This document shows positions 7,245-16,776 of a stretch of 64,000 bases of DNA, piece by piece; position 1 is the first letter of the stretch, and each line of letters begins with the position of its first letter. The notes below the pieces were generated by a model. The model had not been told where the DNA came from, searched no databases, and saw only the letters and a program-made list of their open reading frames with translations. The position numbers and the translations under genes were made by a program. The stretch comes from Myxococcus sp. RHSTA-1-4 (lineage in GTDB: Bacteria; Myxococcota; Myxococcia; Myxococcales; Myxococcaceae). Where the stretch lies: NCBI RefSeq assembly GCF_020037125.1, contig NZ_JAIQDG010000025.1, positions 1 to 64,000 of the forward strand. The letters run 5' to 3'.

Positions 7245-8619
7245 AGCTGTCCCTGCCGGGATGTCTGGGGGAGTGGCGGCGGCGCCCGAGCGGCTGCTGC
7301 GCCTGGAAGGCTTTGGCGTGGCGTACGGCGACCGCGTGGTGCTCAGCGACGTCACGCTGTCGTGTGCCCCCCGGGGCGTGCTGACCGTGCTGGGACCCGG
7401 CGGGGCGGGCAAGTCCACCCTGCTGCGTGCGCTGGTGGGAGCGGCGGGACGGCCGCCGTACTTCAGCACCTGGGGCACCGCGGAGCTGGGGGGCGTGCCG
7501 CTGGAGTCCGCGCCGCGCCCCGCGCTGGTGGTGCAGAACGCGCAGCGGCTGGTGGGCACCGTGTACGAGGCGGTGGCCAGTGGCCTGCCGGACCGCGCCC
7601 TCCTGCCGCGCGCGGAGCAGGCCGGCCGCATCCGCGCCCTGCTCACGGAGGCGGGGCTGGGCACGCTGGGCGGCGCGCTCGGCCAGGAGGTGCTGGAGCT
7701 ATCCCTCGGGACACAGCGGCGGCTCGCCCTGGTGCGCTGCTGCGCGGCGAACCCGGCCCTGGTGATGCTCGATGAGCCCACCGCGGGCCTCTGCGAGCCG
7801 GAGGCCGAGGCGCTGCTGGAGCACCTGCGAGGCGAGGCCACCCGCCGCGCCGTCCTCTTCGTCACGCACCACCAGGGCCATGCGCGGAAGCTGGGAGGAC
7901 AGGTGGCGTTGCTGGCGGGCGGCCGCGTCCAGGAGGTGCGCCCCTGTGAGGCCTTCTTCACCGCGCCCCGCTCCGAGGCGGGCAGACAGTTCCTGCAAAC
8001 CGGCGGCTGCGCGGTGCCCTCGCCCACGGCCGTCGCGGAGGAGCTGGACGAGGGAGTGCCACCTCCGCCGCCCCTGCCCGCCGCGGCCGTGCGGGCGGTG
8101 CAGCGCGCGGCGGGCCCCCAGGGCTTCCACTGGCTGCGGCGCGGGGCGCTGGCCGGCACGCCACGGCCCGGCCTGCTCGCGGAGCTGGAGCATGACCTGG
8201 AGCGGCTGGTGGCCGCGGGCGTCACGGTGCTCGTCACGGTGGAGGACACCCCTCCGCCCGCCGCCGCGCTCGCCCGCCATGGGCTGCGGGCGCGCTACTT
8301 CCCCTGCCGCGACATGCAGGCCCCCTCGCTGGACGAGGCCCGCGAGCAGTGCGCCGAGGTGCAGGCCCTGCTGGAGGCGGGCGAGGCGGTGGCCATCCAC
8401 TGCCGCGCCGGCCTGGGCCGCACCGGCACCGCGCTGGCCGCACAGCTCATCTGGGAAGGCTGCTCCGCCGAGCAGGCCCTCCAGGACGTAAGGCGCGTGG
8501 AGGCGCAGTGGGTCCAGTCCGAGGCCCAGGAGCGCTTCCTCCATCTCTTCGCCAAGGCCTGCGCCGACCCGGCCTTCCGGCTCCGCTGTCCCCCCTCACC
8601 CCAGGAGAAGTCATCATGA
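7237..8619 (+). CDS. ABC ATPase fused to dual-specificity protein phosphatase
   Basis: A 460-residue two-domain protein. Residues 20-250 are an ABC ATPase: Walker A GPGGAGKST (53-61), Walker B LVMLDE (175-180), switch His211. The signature motif is degenerate, LSLGTQ (155-160) instead of LSGGQ. After a Pro-rich linker (275-285), residues 297-440 form a CDKN3-like dual-specificity/tyrosine phosphatase with a general-acid Asp in PCRDMQAP (Asp359) and the P-loop HCRAGLGRTGT (388-398, nucleophile Cys389, Arg395), all catalytic residues intact. No membrane segments are present, and no permease gene adjoins, so this is not a standard transporter. It is coupled by overlaps to genes on both sides (8 bp upstream, ATGA downstream). 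Confidence 0.9.
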   Translation: MGEAVPAGMSGGVAAAPERLLRLEGFGVAYGDRVVLSDVTLSCAPRGVLTVLGPGGAGKSTLLRALVGAAGRPPYFSTWGTAELGGVPLESAPRPALVVQNAQRLVGTVYEAVASGLPDRALLPRAEQAGRIRALLTEAGLGTLGGALGQEVLELSLGTQRRLALVRCCAANPALVMLDEPTAGLCEPEAEALLEHLRGEATRRAVLFVTHHQGHARKLGGQVALLAGGRVQEVRPCEAFFTAPRSEAGRQFLQTGGCAVPSPTAVAEELDEGVPPPPPLPAAAVRAVQRAAGPQGFHWLRRGALAGTPRPGLLAELEHDLERLVAAGVTVLVTVEDTPPPAAALARHGLRARYFPCRDMQAPSLDEAREQCAEVQALLEAGEAVAIHCRAGLGRTGTALAAQLIWEGCSAEQALQDVRRVEAQWVQSEAQERFLHLFAKACADPAFRLRCPPSPQEKSS

Positions 8620-9023
8620 GCAAGCTCGAATCCGCCCTCACCTCCGCCCAGTCCCAGATTCCCGAGTGCGTTGCCTCCGGCTACGTGGAGATGTCCACGG
8701 GCATGCTGCTGGCGGTGCGCACCGTCGACTCCCATCCCCGCGAGGTGCTCGACCTGGTGGCCGCGGCCACGGCGGACCTCTTCGAGGGCACCAACGTCAG
8801 CGCCATCGAACGGATGTTCAAGAAGGCCCGCGGCCTGGCCGAGGACAACCACCACTACTTCCAGGAGCTGGTGGTGCTGAGCGACAACCTGCTGCACATC
8901 TTCCTGCGCGGGAAGAAGTACCCGCAGCACGCGCTCGTCTTCGTGTGCCGCAAGAGCGCCAACCTGGGCATGGCCCTCACCAAGGCCCGCATGTCCCAGG
9001 CCACCGTCGAAGGCGCCGTCTGA
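8616..9023 (+). CDS. Small roadblock/LC7-like protein
   Basis: A 135-residue soluble protein. The pattern of a helix, then GYVEMSTGMLLAVRTV (about 23-38), a helix with LDLVAAATADLF, then a strand pair ending in HALVFVCRKSANLGMALTKAR resembles roadblock/LC7-type small alpha-beta proteins, which often serve as GTPase regulators or signalling scaffolds in myxobacteria. The identification is structural impression only. The start codon overlaps the stop of the ABC-phosphatase gene as ATGA, with CAGGAGAAG upstream as a good ribosome-binding site. It is the last gene of the three-gene operon. Confidence 0.7.
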   Translation: MSKLESALTSAQSQIPECVASGYVEMSTGMLLAVRTVDSHPREVLDLVAAATADLFEGTNVSAIERMFKKARGLAEDNHHYFQELVVLSDNLLHIFLRGKKYPQHALVFVCRKSANLGMALTKARMSQATVEGAV

Positions 9024-9135
9024 CCGGGCCGGCGCGGGAGTAGACCTCTCCAGCGGCCCGGCCGTTCGAAGGAGCTTGCCGAGAAGCTCGAGAAGGCGCC
9101 GCAGCTGTGGGTCATCGGCGGCTCGGGCCCGCAGC

Positions 9136-10452
9136 TCAGTGCCGCAAGGTCACATCGAAGCCCAGGAACCACCGCTGGAGCCGGTCCTCCAGCGGAACCG
9201 AGACGGAGACGCCCGGCAGCAGCGAGTTCCTCCCCTTCGGGACAAGCCGCAGCGAGCTCCCGAGGGAGTGATGGAACTCACTCTTCGAGGAGGTCGTCTC
9301 CGCGTACCGGGCGCCCGCCACCTCGAGCGTGGCGACGAACGGTGCATGGCGATAGGCGACCCCCGCACCCCACCGGGGGGAGAGCTGGAAGGAGCTGGCG
9401 AAGGGAGAGTACCCATCCAGCCCGGCGTCCAGCCGGAGGGAACAGGTGTCACAGACGGAGCCGGTCAGGAGCAGGGAGGTGCCCACCCTGCCGCCCAGGG
9501 CTCCTGGCTGGAACAACACGGCCTGGGTCGGGCGCATCGCCGCCACGGCGGAATTGAGGGCGGCGCCCACCTCGTCCTCGTCGCCCGTGGGAAGGAGCAG
9601 CCCGCCATGAAGCACGAGCCAGGTGTCGGCGAGGACGACCCTGGCCCACGCCAGTCCCACGTCGAGGTTGCTCAGCGCCGAGGCCGCTTGGGGGGCTCCC
9701 GTGAGCTTCGTCAGGGCGACGGCCGCGTAGGGGCCCAGGCCGCAGCGTCCCAGGAACGCCATGGAGAGGTCGAACCGGACGGGGACTCCATCTCCCCTGC
9801 CGTCGAACAGGAACCCCGGCGCGAGGGACAGGTGGCCCCGGCCAGCGAGCGGGTCCAGCAAGGAGAAGAACGCCCCGTACGGCACCTCATCATCCGGAGA
9901 GTAGTAGCCGGGCTGAATCATCTCCAGTTCCTCCCGGTCGAGCCCCGCGGTGGCGGCCCATCGCGTGAGCAGCGGTGAGTCGATCTCACGGATGAAGGCG
10001 TATTTGAAGTCGGCGGCGATGGCCTCGGCGGCGCCCCGGCCGAGGTCCTGCTCGAGGAGGTACCCCACCGCGCAGATGCGGCCCCGCGAGTCGATGAAGG
10101 TGGGGCGCCGCGCATCGGGATGGTCGTCGTTCCGGGGAAACACGCCCGCGCGGGCATAGGCCGCCAGCCGCTCGAGGTTGCGCGCCCGGGCCGCGCGCTC
10201 GGCGGGCGTGCGATGCGCGGTGGGACGCTGCCGCAGCAGCTCAAGCACGTACTCCAGATGGACCCGGATGCGGAGGTCCTCCGGGTCGTGCGCCGTCGGA
10301 GCCCGGCCGAAGCGAGCCTGGAAGCTCGCATCCCCGAGCACGAGGTTGACGGAGTCCATGTGGAGCGGCTCCGGTGCCGGTGGAGCTCCACATGCGAGGA
10401 GGCCGGACAGCAAGAGGATGGCGGAGACAGCCCTACGCCGCGACGGAGTCAT
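9136..10452 (-). CDS. Lipoprotein with conserved myxobacterial N-terminal domain and barrel-like C-terminus
   Basis: A 438-residue protein starting at ATG 10452, chosen because a lipoprotein signal peptide (SAILLLSGLLAC, lipid Cys21) begins there; the frame is open to 10524. Residues about 60-190 form a helical domain with conserved phrases HTFIDSRGRICAVGYLLEQDLG-like and SPLLTRWAATAGLDREELEMIQPGYY, a combination that I have seen in secreted proteins of myxobacteria but cannot name. The C-terminal 230 residues alternate Gly and hydrophobic/aromatic residues and end FDVTLRH, as an outer-membrane beta-barrel would. Likely at the outer membrane; function unknown. Confidence 0.75.
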   Translation of the reverse strand: MTPSRRRAVSAILLLSGLLACGAPPAPEPLHMDSVNLVLGDASFQARFGRAPTAHDPEDLRIRVHLEYVLELLRQRPTAHRTPAERAARARNLERLAAYARAGVFPRNDDHPDARRPTFIDSRGRICAVGYLLEQDLGRGAAEAIAADFKYAFIREIDSPLLTRWAATAGLDREELEMIQPGYYSPDDEVPYGAFFSLLDPLAGRGHLSLAPGFLFDGRGDGVPVRFDLSMAFLGRCGLGPYAAVALTKLTGAPQAASALSNLDVGLAWARVVLADTWLVLHGGLLLPTGDEDEVGAALNSAVAAMRPTQAVLFQPGALGGRVGTSLLLTGSVCDTCSLRLDAGLDGYSPFASSFQLSPRWGAGVAYRHAPFVATLEVAGARYAETTSSKSEFHHSLGSSLRLVPKGRNSLLPGVSVSVPLEDRLQRWFLGFDVTLRH

Positions 10453-10626
10453 GGGAGCGGTGCCCTCCAGGAGTGAGTGCCTTCGAAGCACCACTCTGGG
10501 GGAGCGCCAGGAGTCGAGCCGCACGCGGGGCTCATTCCTCCATCACGATTCCATCATGGCCCGCGCCGCATGCCCGGAACGGACGCGGTCGGGCCGGAGA
10601 GCGCGTCCGCCGGCGCTGCCGGGCCG

Positions 10627-10944
10627 CTACGGCAGGGTGACGGCCGCCGTGCACCCGGTAGCGGTCGCATCGGAGGTCAGGGACTGGTTCGATGGGTAGT
10701 AGCGGGCGCAGGCGGAGACCGTCAGCACCTCCGTGCCCGGCCCCCTTGCCCTGCCCCGGGAGCCCCGCTCAGCGCGGCGGGGCTTCAGCTCGGCGTAGAA
10801 GGTGTGGAGGTTGGCGCGCTCGGGGAGGCCGGAGACCTGTGCAAGTGAGGGTTGCCTCCAGCGACGGCCCTGGAGGTTGACGAAACAAGACGCGAGGGGG
10901 CCCGTGGTCACCCGGACACGCACCACGTGGCTGGGAGGACGCAC
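10627..10944 (-). pseudogene. Hypothetical protein fragment, possible gene remnant
   Basis: A 105-codon frame beginning with GTG at 10944 and ending TAG. Codon choice is high-GC3 and coding-like, and the protein has a plausible globular ending (LTVSACARYYPSNQS with two Cys). The frame stays open and coding-like for another 13 codons upstream of the GTG before a TGA near 10985, which suggests that a 5' part has been lost. There is no signal peptide and no recognisable family. The surrounding 610 bp between the lipoprotein gene and the macroglobulin gene hold nothing else that I can support. Confidence 0.3.
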
Positions 10945-11061
10945 GCGCGCACCGATCGCCTCCGGAAGAGGCCCCTTCGCGGCGTTTCACCCCTGGTACG
11001 GCGGTTGCTCTGCGGCCCGTGACAAGCCCTCGCCCCACTTCGCCTCCTCCCAGGAGCCGTC

Positions 11062-14000
11062 ATGCCCACACCCCGTCGCCGCCCGCTGCTCGGGTGGCTC
11101 TTCGCCACCTTCCTTGCCGCGGGATGTCAACGCGGCGCCGAGCCCACGGGTCCCGTTCCCTCGGGAAGCCTCGGGGACACTCCGGCCTCCCAGGTCGTCG
11201 ACTCCTCCGCCCTGGTGAGCCTGCCGCCACCCGTGGAGCCCCCTCCCCTTCCGGCCCCCGAGCCCACCCCGCCCGAGACAGCCCCCACCGAGGACACGGA
11301 GCACCTCACCATCGAGCGCGGCGCGTGTGAGCAGGCCGGCTGCGAGCTGGTGCTCACCTTCAGCCAGCCCGTGGAGGAGAAATCGGTGGCCGTCACCTTC
11401 GAGCCACCCCAGCAGGGCTCATGGTCCTGGCGCTCCCCCACGGAGCGCGTCTTCACCCCGGCGGCGGGCGCGCTGGGCTGGGGCCACACGGTGACGGTGC
11501 GCGTGGACAAGGCCACGCCCGCGGACGATGCGGGAACGGCGTTCGCGCTCCCATGGGAGGACACCTTCCAGGTGCCCTTCTTCCAGGTCGCGGGCAAGGT
11601 GGCGGCGTGGCCCGTCCTCCCCGGCCGGCCGCGCTTCATCGCCTTCCTCAACGACTTCACCAACGAAGTCGGCAACGGGCCGCTGCTGGCGCTCTACGAC
11701 CAGCCCATCTCCGCCAAGGCCCTGAGCAAGCACTTCCAGGCCGAGGACGCGGAGGGCAAGTCCATCCCCGTGAAGGTGGCCGCGCTGGCCGACGACGAGG
11801 CGCCCTCCAGCGTGACGGTGGACCCGAAGCACGTCCTCGCGCTGCGCTTCCCCCGCCCTCCCGCGCACGGGAGCACCCTGCGGCTCGTCTACCCCAGCTA
11901 CAGCGACACGGACTCGCGTGAGCCCGCCGCGGAGACGCAGTCGCTCACCGTCAACCGCCGCCTGACGCTGAACGGCCAGTCGCTCGCCACCGGCGAGGCC
12001 CCGGAGCGCGCGCCCCTGGATGCGCGGTGGGAGCTCGCCTTCAACAACCCCGTCGACACGGACGCGCTCCGCGCGCACCTCGTCGTGGAGCCGGAGCCCG
12101 AGTCGCTGGACGTGTCCGGCTGGGGCCGCGCCGCCACGGTGACGATGCGGCTCGCCCCCGGCCAGAAGTACCGCGCGTCCCTCACGCGGGGCCTCGAGGA
12201 CGTGCTGGGCAACCCGCTGGAGGGCACTCCGAAGTGGACGTTCAAGGCACAGGACCTGCCGCCCGTGCTCCAGCTCCCCTCGCAGCACCTGACGCTGGAG
12301 CTGCCCGGTGCCCGCCTCCCCTTCCAGGGACGCAACCTGGCCACCGTGCAGGCGCAGGCGCACCGCATCAACGCGCCGGACGCCTTCGTGAAGGCATACG
12401 CGCTGGAGCGTCAGCCCACGTGCGAGGACTACGGCGCCCCCATGGGGCCCGCGAGAAACGTGAGCGCCCCCCGGACGAAGGCGCCCAACACGCTGGAGCC
12501 GCTGGAGGTCTCCCTGGAGACCGGCAAGCCGGGCCTCTACTGCCTGGAGCTGTCCGCCAGGGGCCGGGGCAGCGAGGCCGGAGTGGAGCCGTGGCAGGAC
12601 GCGGTGCTGCTCCAGCTCTCCGGCCTGGGCCTCACCGCCAAGGTGCATGACGGCGGCATCCTCGTCTGGCTCACGCGGCTGAGCGACGCGACGCCCGTGC
12701 CCCAGGGACAGGTGCTGCTGCTCGACGAGGCCGGGACGAAGCTCGCCTCCGCGGAGACGGGGGCGGACGGTGTCGCGCTGCTGCGCGCTCCGGGCGTGGC
12801 GACGGCCACCGGGCTGGAGCGCCGCGTCTTCATCTCCGCGCGCAAGGACGAGGACCGGCTGGTGGCGGAGGTGAACGAGGAGCGCCTGTCATCGGCCTGG
12901 CAGTTCGGGCTCACGGGCGAGGTGAAGGGCTCCGAGCGGCTCGCCTCGCTCGTCTTCACCGACCGGGGCGTCTACCGGCCGGAGGAGACGGTCCACATCA
13001 AGGCCCTGGTGAAGGACGCCGGGCGCCTGCCGAAGGCCCAGCGCGACGTCCAGGTGCGGGTGATGGACCCGCGCGGCCAGGGCGTGCTGGACACGAAGCT
13101 GACGCTGGACACCTTCGGCGCGGCGGACGTGGACCTGAAGCTGAAGGCGGGCGCGGCCGTGGGCGAGTACTCGCTGCGCCTCACGCATGGGGAGCGCGCG
13201 GTGGGCCACAGCTTCCGCGTGGAGGAGTACCGCGTGCCCACCTTCGAGGTGAAGGTGTCCACCGCCGAGAAGGAGTGGCCCCTGGGCGCGGACGTGGAGG
13301 CGGTGGTGGAGGCGCGCTACCTCCACGGCGGCGAGCTGTCCGGCCGCGAGGTGCGCTACCAGGTGTGGAAGGCGCGTGAGCCCTTCTCGCCCGCGGGCTT
13401 CGCGCAGTACGCCTTCGGGCTGCCGGAGGACGGCTCGGGCGCGACGCTCGTCACCAGCGCGGACGAGCGCCTGGACGGCCAGGGCCGCACCCGCGTCCAC
13501 TTCAAGGCGGACCACCCGTCCTACGCCGGGCCCCAGCGCTACACCGTGGAGGCGAGCGTCACCGACGTGGACCGGCAGGCGTACGCCGGCCGCCTCTCCC
13601 GCGTCGTCCACCCCGCCGCCTTCTACGTGGGCGTGCTGCCCCCCGCGCAGGCCGTGGTCCGCGCGGGTCAGACGCTGAAGGTGCCCGTCATCGCCCTCAA
13701 GCCCGACGGCACGGTGCAGGAGGGCGTGAGGGTGCGCGCGCAACTGGAGCGTGTGGACACCCATACCTACGCGCGGGTGAGCGGCACCCACGCGCAGCTC
13801 GTCAACCGCGAGGAGACGGTGGAGGCGGACCAGTGCCTCGTCACCACGGAGAAGACGGCCGTCACCTGTGAGCTCGACGTCCCGCGGGCGGGCGCGTACC
13901 AGGTGCGCGCCTGGGCGCAGGACACGGCGCAGCGGCTGGTGCAGGCGGGCTTCCGCGTGTCCGCGTCGGGCGACAACACCGTGGCCTGGCCGCGCTTCGA

Positions 14001-16776
14001 CCAGGACCGCATCCAGGTGGTGGCGGACAAGCCGCGCTACCTCCCCGGCGAGACGGCGAAGCTGGTGGTGCAGACGCCCTTCCCCGAGGCGCGCGGGCTG
14101 CTCACCGTGGAGCGCGGCGGCGTGCTGGAGCACCGCCTCTTCGAGATTCACGGCGACACGCCCACGCTGGAGCTGCCCATCACCGACGCGCACGTGCCCA
14201 ACGTGTACGCCTCGGTGGTGCTGCTGCGAGGCCGCATCCACACGGAGAAGGACGCCACGGGCTTCGAGACGGGCGCGCCCGCCTTCAAGCTCGGCTACGT
14301 ACAGCTCCACGTCGAGCCGAAGAACCAGCGCCTCGCGGTGGACGTCTCGACGGAGAAGCCGGTGGCCCGCCCCGGCGGCACGGTGCGCGTGGACGTGACG
14401 GTGCGCGACAGCGCGGGCAAGCCCGCCTCCGGTCAGGCCACGGTGATGGTGGTGGACGAGGCCGTGCTGGGCCTCACCGGCTACCGGACGCCGGACCCGG
14501 TGCCGGCGCTCTACGCGGCGCTGCCCCTGGGCGTGCGCACCGCGGAGAGCCGGCTGGACCTGCCGCACGCCCGGCGCCAGCGGCACGAGGCGCTCTTCCC
14601 CGGTGGTGACGGCGGCGAGGGCTTCGCCCTGGGCGACTTCCCGGCCGACCTGCGCACCCTCTTCCAGAGCACCGCGTACTGGAACCCGCGCGTCATGGTG
14701 GGCGCGGACGGAAGGGCGAGCGTGAGCGTGAAGCTGCCGGACAACCTCACCCGCTACCGCGTCATGGCGGTGGTGGTGGACGAGGCGGGCCGGGCCGGCT
14801 CGGCGGAGAAGGGGCTGGTGGTGAAGAAGCCGCTGATGCTGCAGCCCGTGCTCCCGCGCTTCGCGTACCCCGGGGACACGCTCCGGGTGGAGGCGCTCGC
14901 CTTCAACGGCCAGGCGGAGGCGGGCCCGGTGCAGCTCACCGCGTCCTTCGACGGGCTGGAGCTCCAGCAAGGTGCCGCCCTCACGCCGCCGGCCCGGACG
15001 GTGAAGCCGGGTGAGTCCGCGTCCTTCGGCTTCCCGGTGAAGGTGGCCGGCCGTGGCCCCGCGAAGGTGCGCTTCGCCGCGCGCATGGGCGAGGAGACGG
15101 ACTCGGTGGAGGTGACGCTGCCGGTGCTCAACCCGGGCTCGCGGCGCGTCCTGGTGTCCAGCGCCCAGGTGACGGGGGAGCAGCGCCTGGAGTTGGCGCT
15201 GCCGGCGGACCGCCAGCCGGGCAGCGTGGAGCTGGAGGTGACGGTGTCCGGCACCGCGCTCACCGAGCTGAAGGACGCGGTGGGCTACCTCATGCAGTAC
15301 CCGAACGGCTGCATCGAGCAGACCACCAGCACGGCGTACCCGCTGGTGGTGCTGAAGGACCTGCTGCCGGAGATGGGGGTGACGGTGAGCGAGGCCGACC
15401 TGAAGAAGTTCTCCGAGGCCGGCATCAAGCGCATCCTCTCCTTCCAGACGACGGCGGGCGGGCTGTCCTACTGGCCGGGCGGCACGGAGCCGCACGCCTT
15501 CGCCACGGCCTTCGGCCTCACCGCGCTCATCGAAGGGAAGAAGCGCGGCTACGACGTGCCGGACGAGGCCCTGAAGCGGATGGGGGACTACCTGGAGCTG
15601 CGGCTGCGCGACGGCAACATCACCGAGGAGATTCCCCACGGCGGCATGGCGGACGCGGACACGCGGGCGTACTTCGTGATGACGCTGGGCCGACTGGGCC
15701 GGCCGCAGCCCGCGTACGTGTCCACCCTGTGGCGCGAGAAGGCGAAGCTCACCCCGTTCGGACTGTCCTTCCTCGCCGTCGCGGTGAGCGAGATGAAGGG
15801 CCAGGACCCGTCCCTGCTCCAGCCGATTCTCGCGGAGGTGGAGGCGGCGGCGAAGAAGTCGGAGCAGGAGGCGTGGTTCGACGGGGACCCGCACGGAGGC
15901 TGGTCCATGGACTCGCCGCTGCGCACGCACGCCACCTCCCTGCTGGCCTTCGCCTCCGTGGGCGGGACGGCGGGGAAGATGGGGGACAAGCTGCTGGCCG
16001 GCCTGCTCAAGCGTCAGCGGTACGGGCTGTGGGGCAACACGCAGGAGAACGTGTTCGGCATCATGGGCGTGGCCCGCATGGCGCAGTCGACGAAGAACGG
16101 CAGCGCGCCGCGCATGTCGCTCACGCTCGACGGCCGGCCGGTGAAGGACGGCGACATGGAGGTCGTCAGCCAGCGCGTGCGCCGGCTGCGGCTGACGGAG
16201 GCGGACCTCGGCCTGAAGGCGGGCCGGGCGCACACGCACCAGGTGGCGCTCACCAACCGGGGCCCCGGCCCCGCCATGCTCCGCGTGAGAGCGCAGTACG
16301 AGGCGGAGCTGAACGCGAAGAACCGCGCCGCCCGCGAGGATGGCTTCCGCGTGGAGCGCACGTACGAGACGATGACGGGTGAGCCGCTCGACGTGAAGGC
16401 CCTTCCGCTGGGCTCGCTGGTGCGGGTGCGGCTGAAGGTGCGCGCGGAGAGCCACCAGAACTACGTGGCCATCGACGACAAGCTGCCCGCCGGCCTGGAG
16501 CCGATGAACACGAACCTGGACACCACGGAGAAGGTGTCGCAGGGGCCGCTGACCGCGGCGCTCCAGCGGGGCCTCGCCTCGCTGTCCTATAGCGAGATGC
16601 GGGACCACCGCGTGGCCTTCTACGTGGATGACATGAACGCGGGCGACTACGAGTTCAGCTACGTCGCGCGCGCCACCACGCCGGGCACCTTCCTGCGCCC
16701 CGCCGCCGGCGCCGAGGCCATGTACGCCCCCGAGGTGGCCGGCGCCACCGCCATCGACGAGGTCACGGTGCGATGA
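11062..16776 (+). CDS. Bacterial alpha-2-macroglobulin lipoprotein
   Basis: A 1904-residue lipoprotein (FLAAGC lipobox, Cys22) with the long chain of beta-sandwich MG domains of bacterial alpha-2-macroglobulins, close to the size of E. coli YfhM plus linkers. The thioester motif CIEQ is intact (Cys1417, Gln1420; DNA 15310-15321), followed by the all-helical thioester domain (about 1390-1690). Segments FTDRGVYRPEETVHIK (about 633) and VMVVDEAVLGLTGY (about 1130) are typical of the family. It traps proteases that breach the outer membrane by covalent capture. Its stop overlaps the pbpC start as ATGA, the arrangement that links macroglobulin to cell-wall repair in many bacteria. A Pro/Glu-rich linker follows the lipid anchor. 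Confidence 0.97.
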   Translation: MPTPRRRPLLGWLFATFLAAGCQRGAEPTGPVPSGSLGDTPASQVVDSSALVSLPPPVEPPPLPAPEPTPPETAPTEDTEHLTIERGACEQAGCELVLTFSQPVEEKSVAVTFEPPQQGSWSWRSPTERVFTPAAGALGWGHTVTVRVDKATPADDAGTAFALPWEDTFQVPFFQVAGKVAAWPVLPGRPRFIAFLNDFTNEVGNGPLLALYDQPISAKALSKHFQAEDAEGKSIPVKVAALADDEAPSSVTVDPKHVLALRFPRPPAHGSTLRLVYPSYSDTDSREPAAETQSLTVNRRLTLNGQSLATGEAPERAPLDARWELAFNNPVDTDALRAHLVVEPEPESLDVSGWGRAATVTMRLAPGQKYRASLTRGLEDVLGNPLEGTPKWTFKAQDLPPVLQLPSQHLTLELPGARLPFQGRNLATVQAQAHRINAPDAFVKAYALERQPTCEDYGAPMGPARNVSAPRTKAPNTLEPLEVSLETGKPGLYCLELSARGRGSEAGVEPWQDAVLLQLSGLGLTAKVHDGGILVWLTRLSDATPVPQGQVLLLDEAGTKLASAETGADGVALLRAPGVATATGLERRVFISARKDEDRLVAEVNEERLSSAWQFGLTGEVKGSERLASLVFTDRGVYRPEETVHIKALVKDAGRLPKAQRDVQVRVMDPRGQGVLDTKLTLDTFGAADVDLKLKAGAAVGEYSLRLTHGERAVGHSFRVEEYRVPTFEVKVSTAEKEWPLGADVEAVVEARYLHGGELSGREVRYQVWKAREPFSPAGFAQYAFGLPEDGSGATLVTSADERLDGQGRTRVHFKADHPSYAGPQRYTVEASVTDVDRQAYAGRLSRVVHPAAFYVGVLPPAQAVVRAGQTLKVPVIALKPDGTVQEGVRVRAQLERVDTHTYARVSGTHAQLVNREETVEADQCLVTTEKTAVTCELDVPRAGAYQVRAWAQDTAQRLVQAGFRVSASGDNTVAWPRFDQDRIQVVADKPRYLPGETAKLVVQTPFPEARGLLTVERGGVLEHRLFEIHGDTPTLELPITDAHVPNVYASVVLLRGRIHTEKDATGFETGAPAFKLGYVQLHVEPKNQRLAVDVSTEKPVARPGGTVRVDVTVRDSAGKPASGQATVMVVDEAVLGLTGYRTPDPVPALYAALPLGVRTAESRLDLPHARRQRHEALFPGGDGGEGFALGDFPADLRTLFQSTAYWNPRVMVGADGRASVSVKLPDNLTRYRVMAVVVDEAGRAGSAEKGLVVKKPLMLQPVLPRFAYPGDTLRVEALAFNGQAEAGPVQLTASFDGLELQQGAALTPPARTVKPGESASFGFPVKVAGRGPAKVRFAARMGEETDSVEVTLPVLNPGSRRVLVSSAQVTGEQRLELALPADRQPGSVELEVTVSGTALTELKDAVGYLMQYPNGCIEQTTSTAYPLVVLKDLLPEMGVTVSEADLKKFSEAGIKRILSFQTTAGGLSYWPGGTEPHAFATAFGLTALIEGKKRGYDVPDEALKRMGDYLELRLRDGNITEEIPHGGMADADTRAYFVMTLGRLGRPQPAYVSTLWREKAKLTPFGLSFLAVAVSEMKGQDPSLLQPILAEVEAAAKKSEQEAWFDGDPHGGWSMDSPLRTHATSLLAFASVGGTAGKMGDKLLAGLLKRQRYGLWGNTQENVFGIMGVARMAQSTKNGSAPRMSLTLDGRPVKDGDMEVVSQRVRRLRLTEADLGLKAGRAHTHQVALTNRGPGPAMLRVRAQYEAELNAKNRAAREDGFRVERTYETMTGEPLDVKALPLGSLVRVRLKVRAESHQNYVAIDDKLPAGLEPMNTNLDTTEKVSQGPLTAALQRGLASLSYSEMRDHRVAFYVDDMNAGDYEFSYVARATTPGTFLRPAAGAEAMYAPEVAGATAIDEVTVR

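Noticed and set aside
9061..9135. A + strand segment reading KELAEKLEKAPQLWVIGGSGPQ that looks protein-like
   Set aside because: It is only 25 codons, has no start codon or ribosome-binding site, and abuts the 3' end of a convergent gene. At most a tiny remnant.
11419..12648. Long minus-strand open frames opposite the macroglobulin gene, including a 1367-codon one at 12889-16992
   Set aside because: Such antisense frames arise in high-GC genes because stop codons are rare; their products are Arg/His/Gly-rich without any family pattern, while the + strand has clear macroglobulin motifs.
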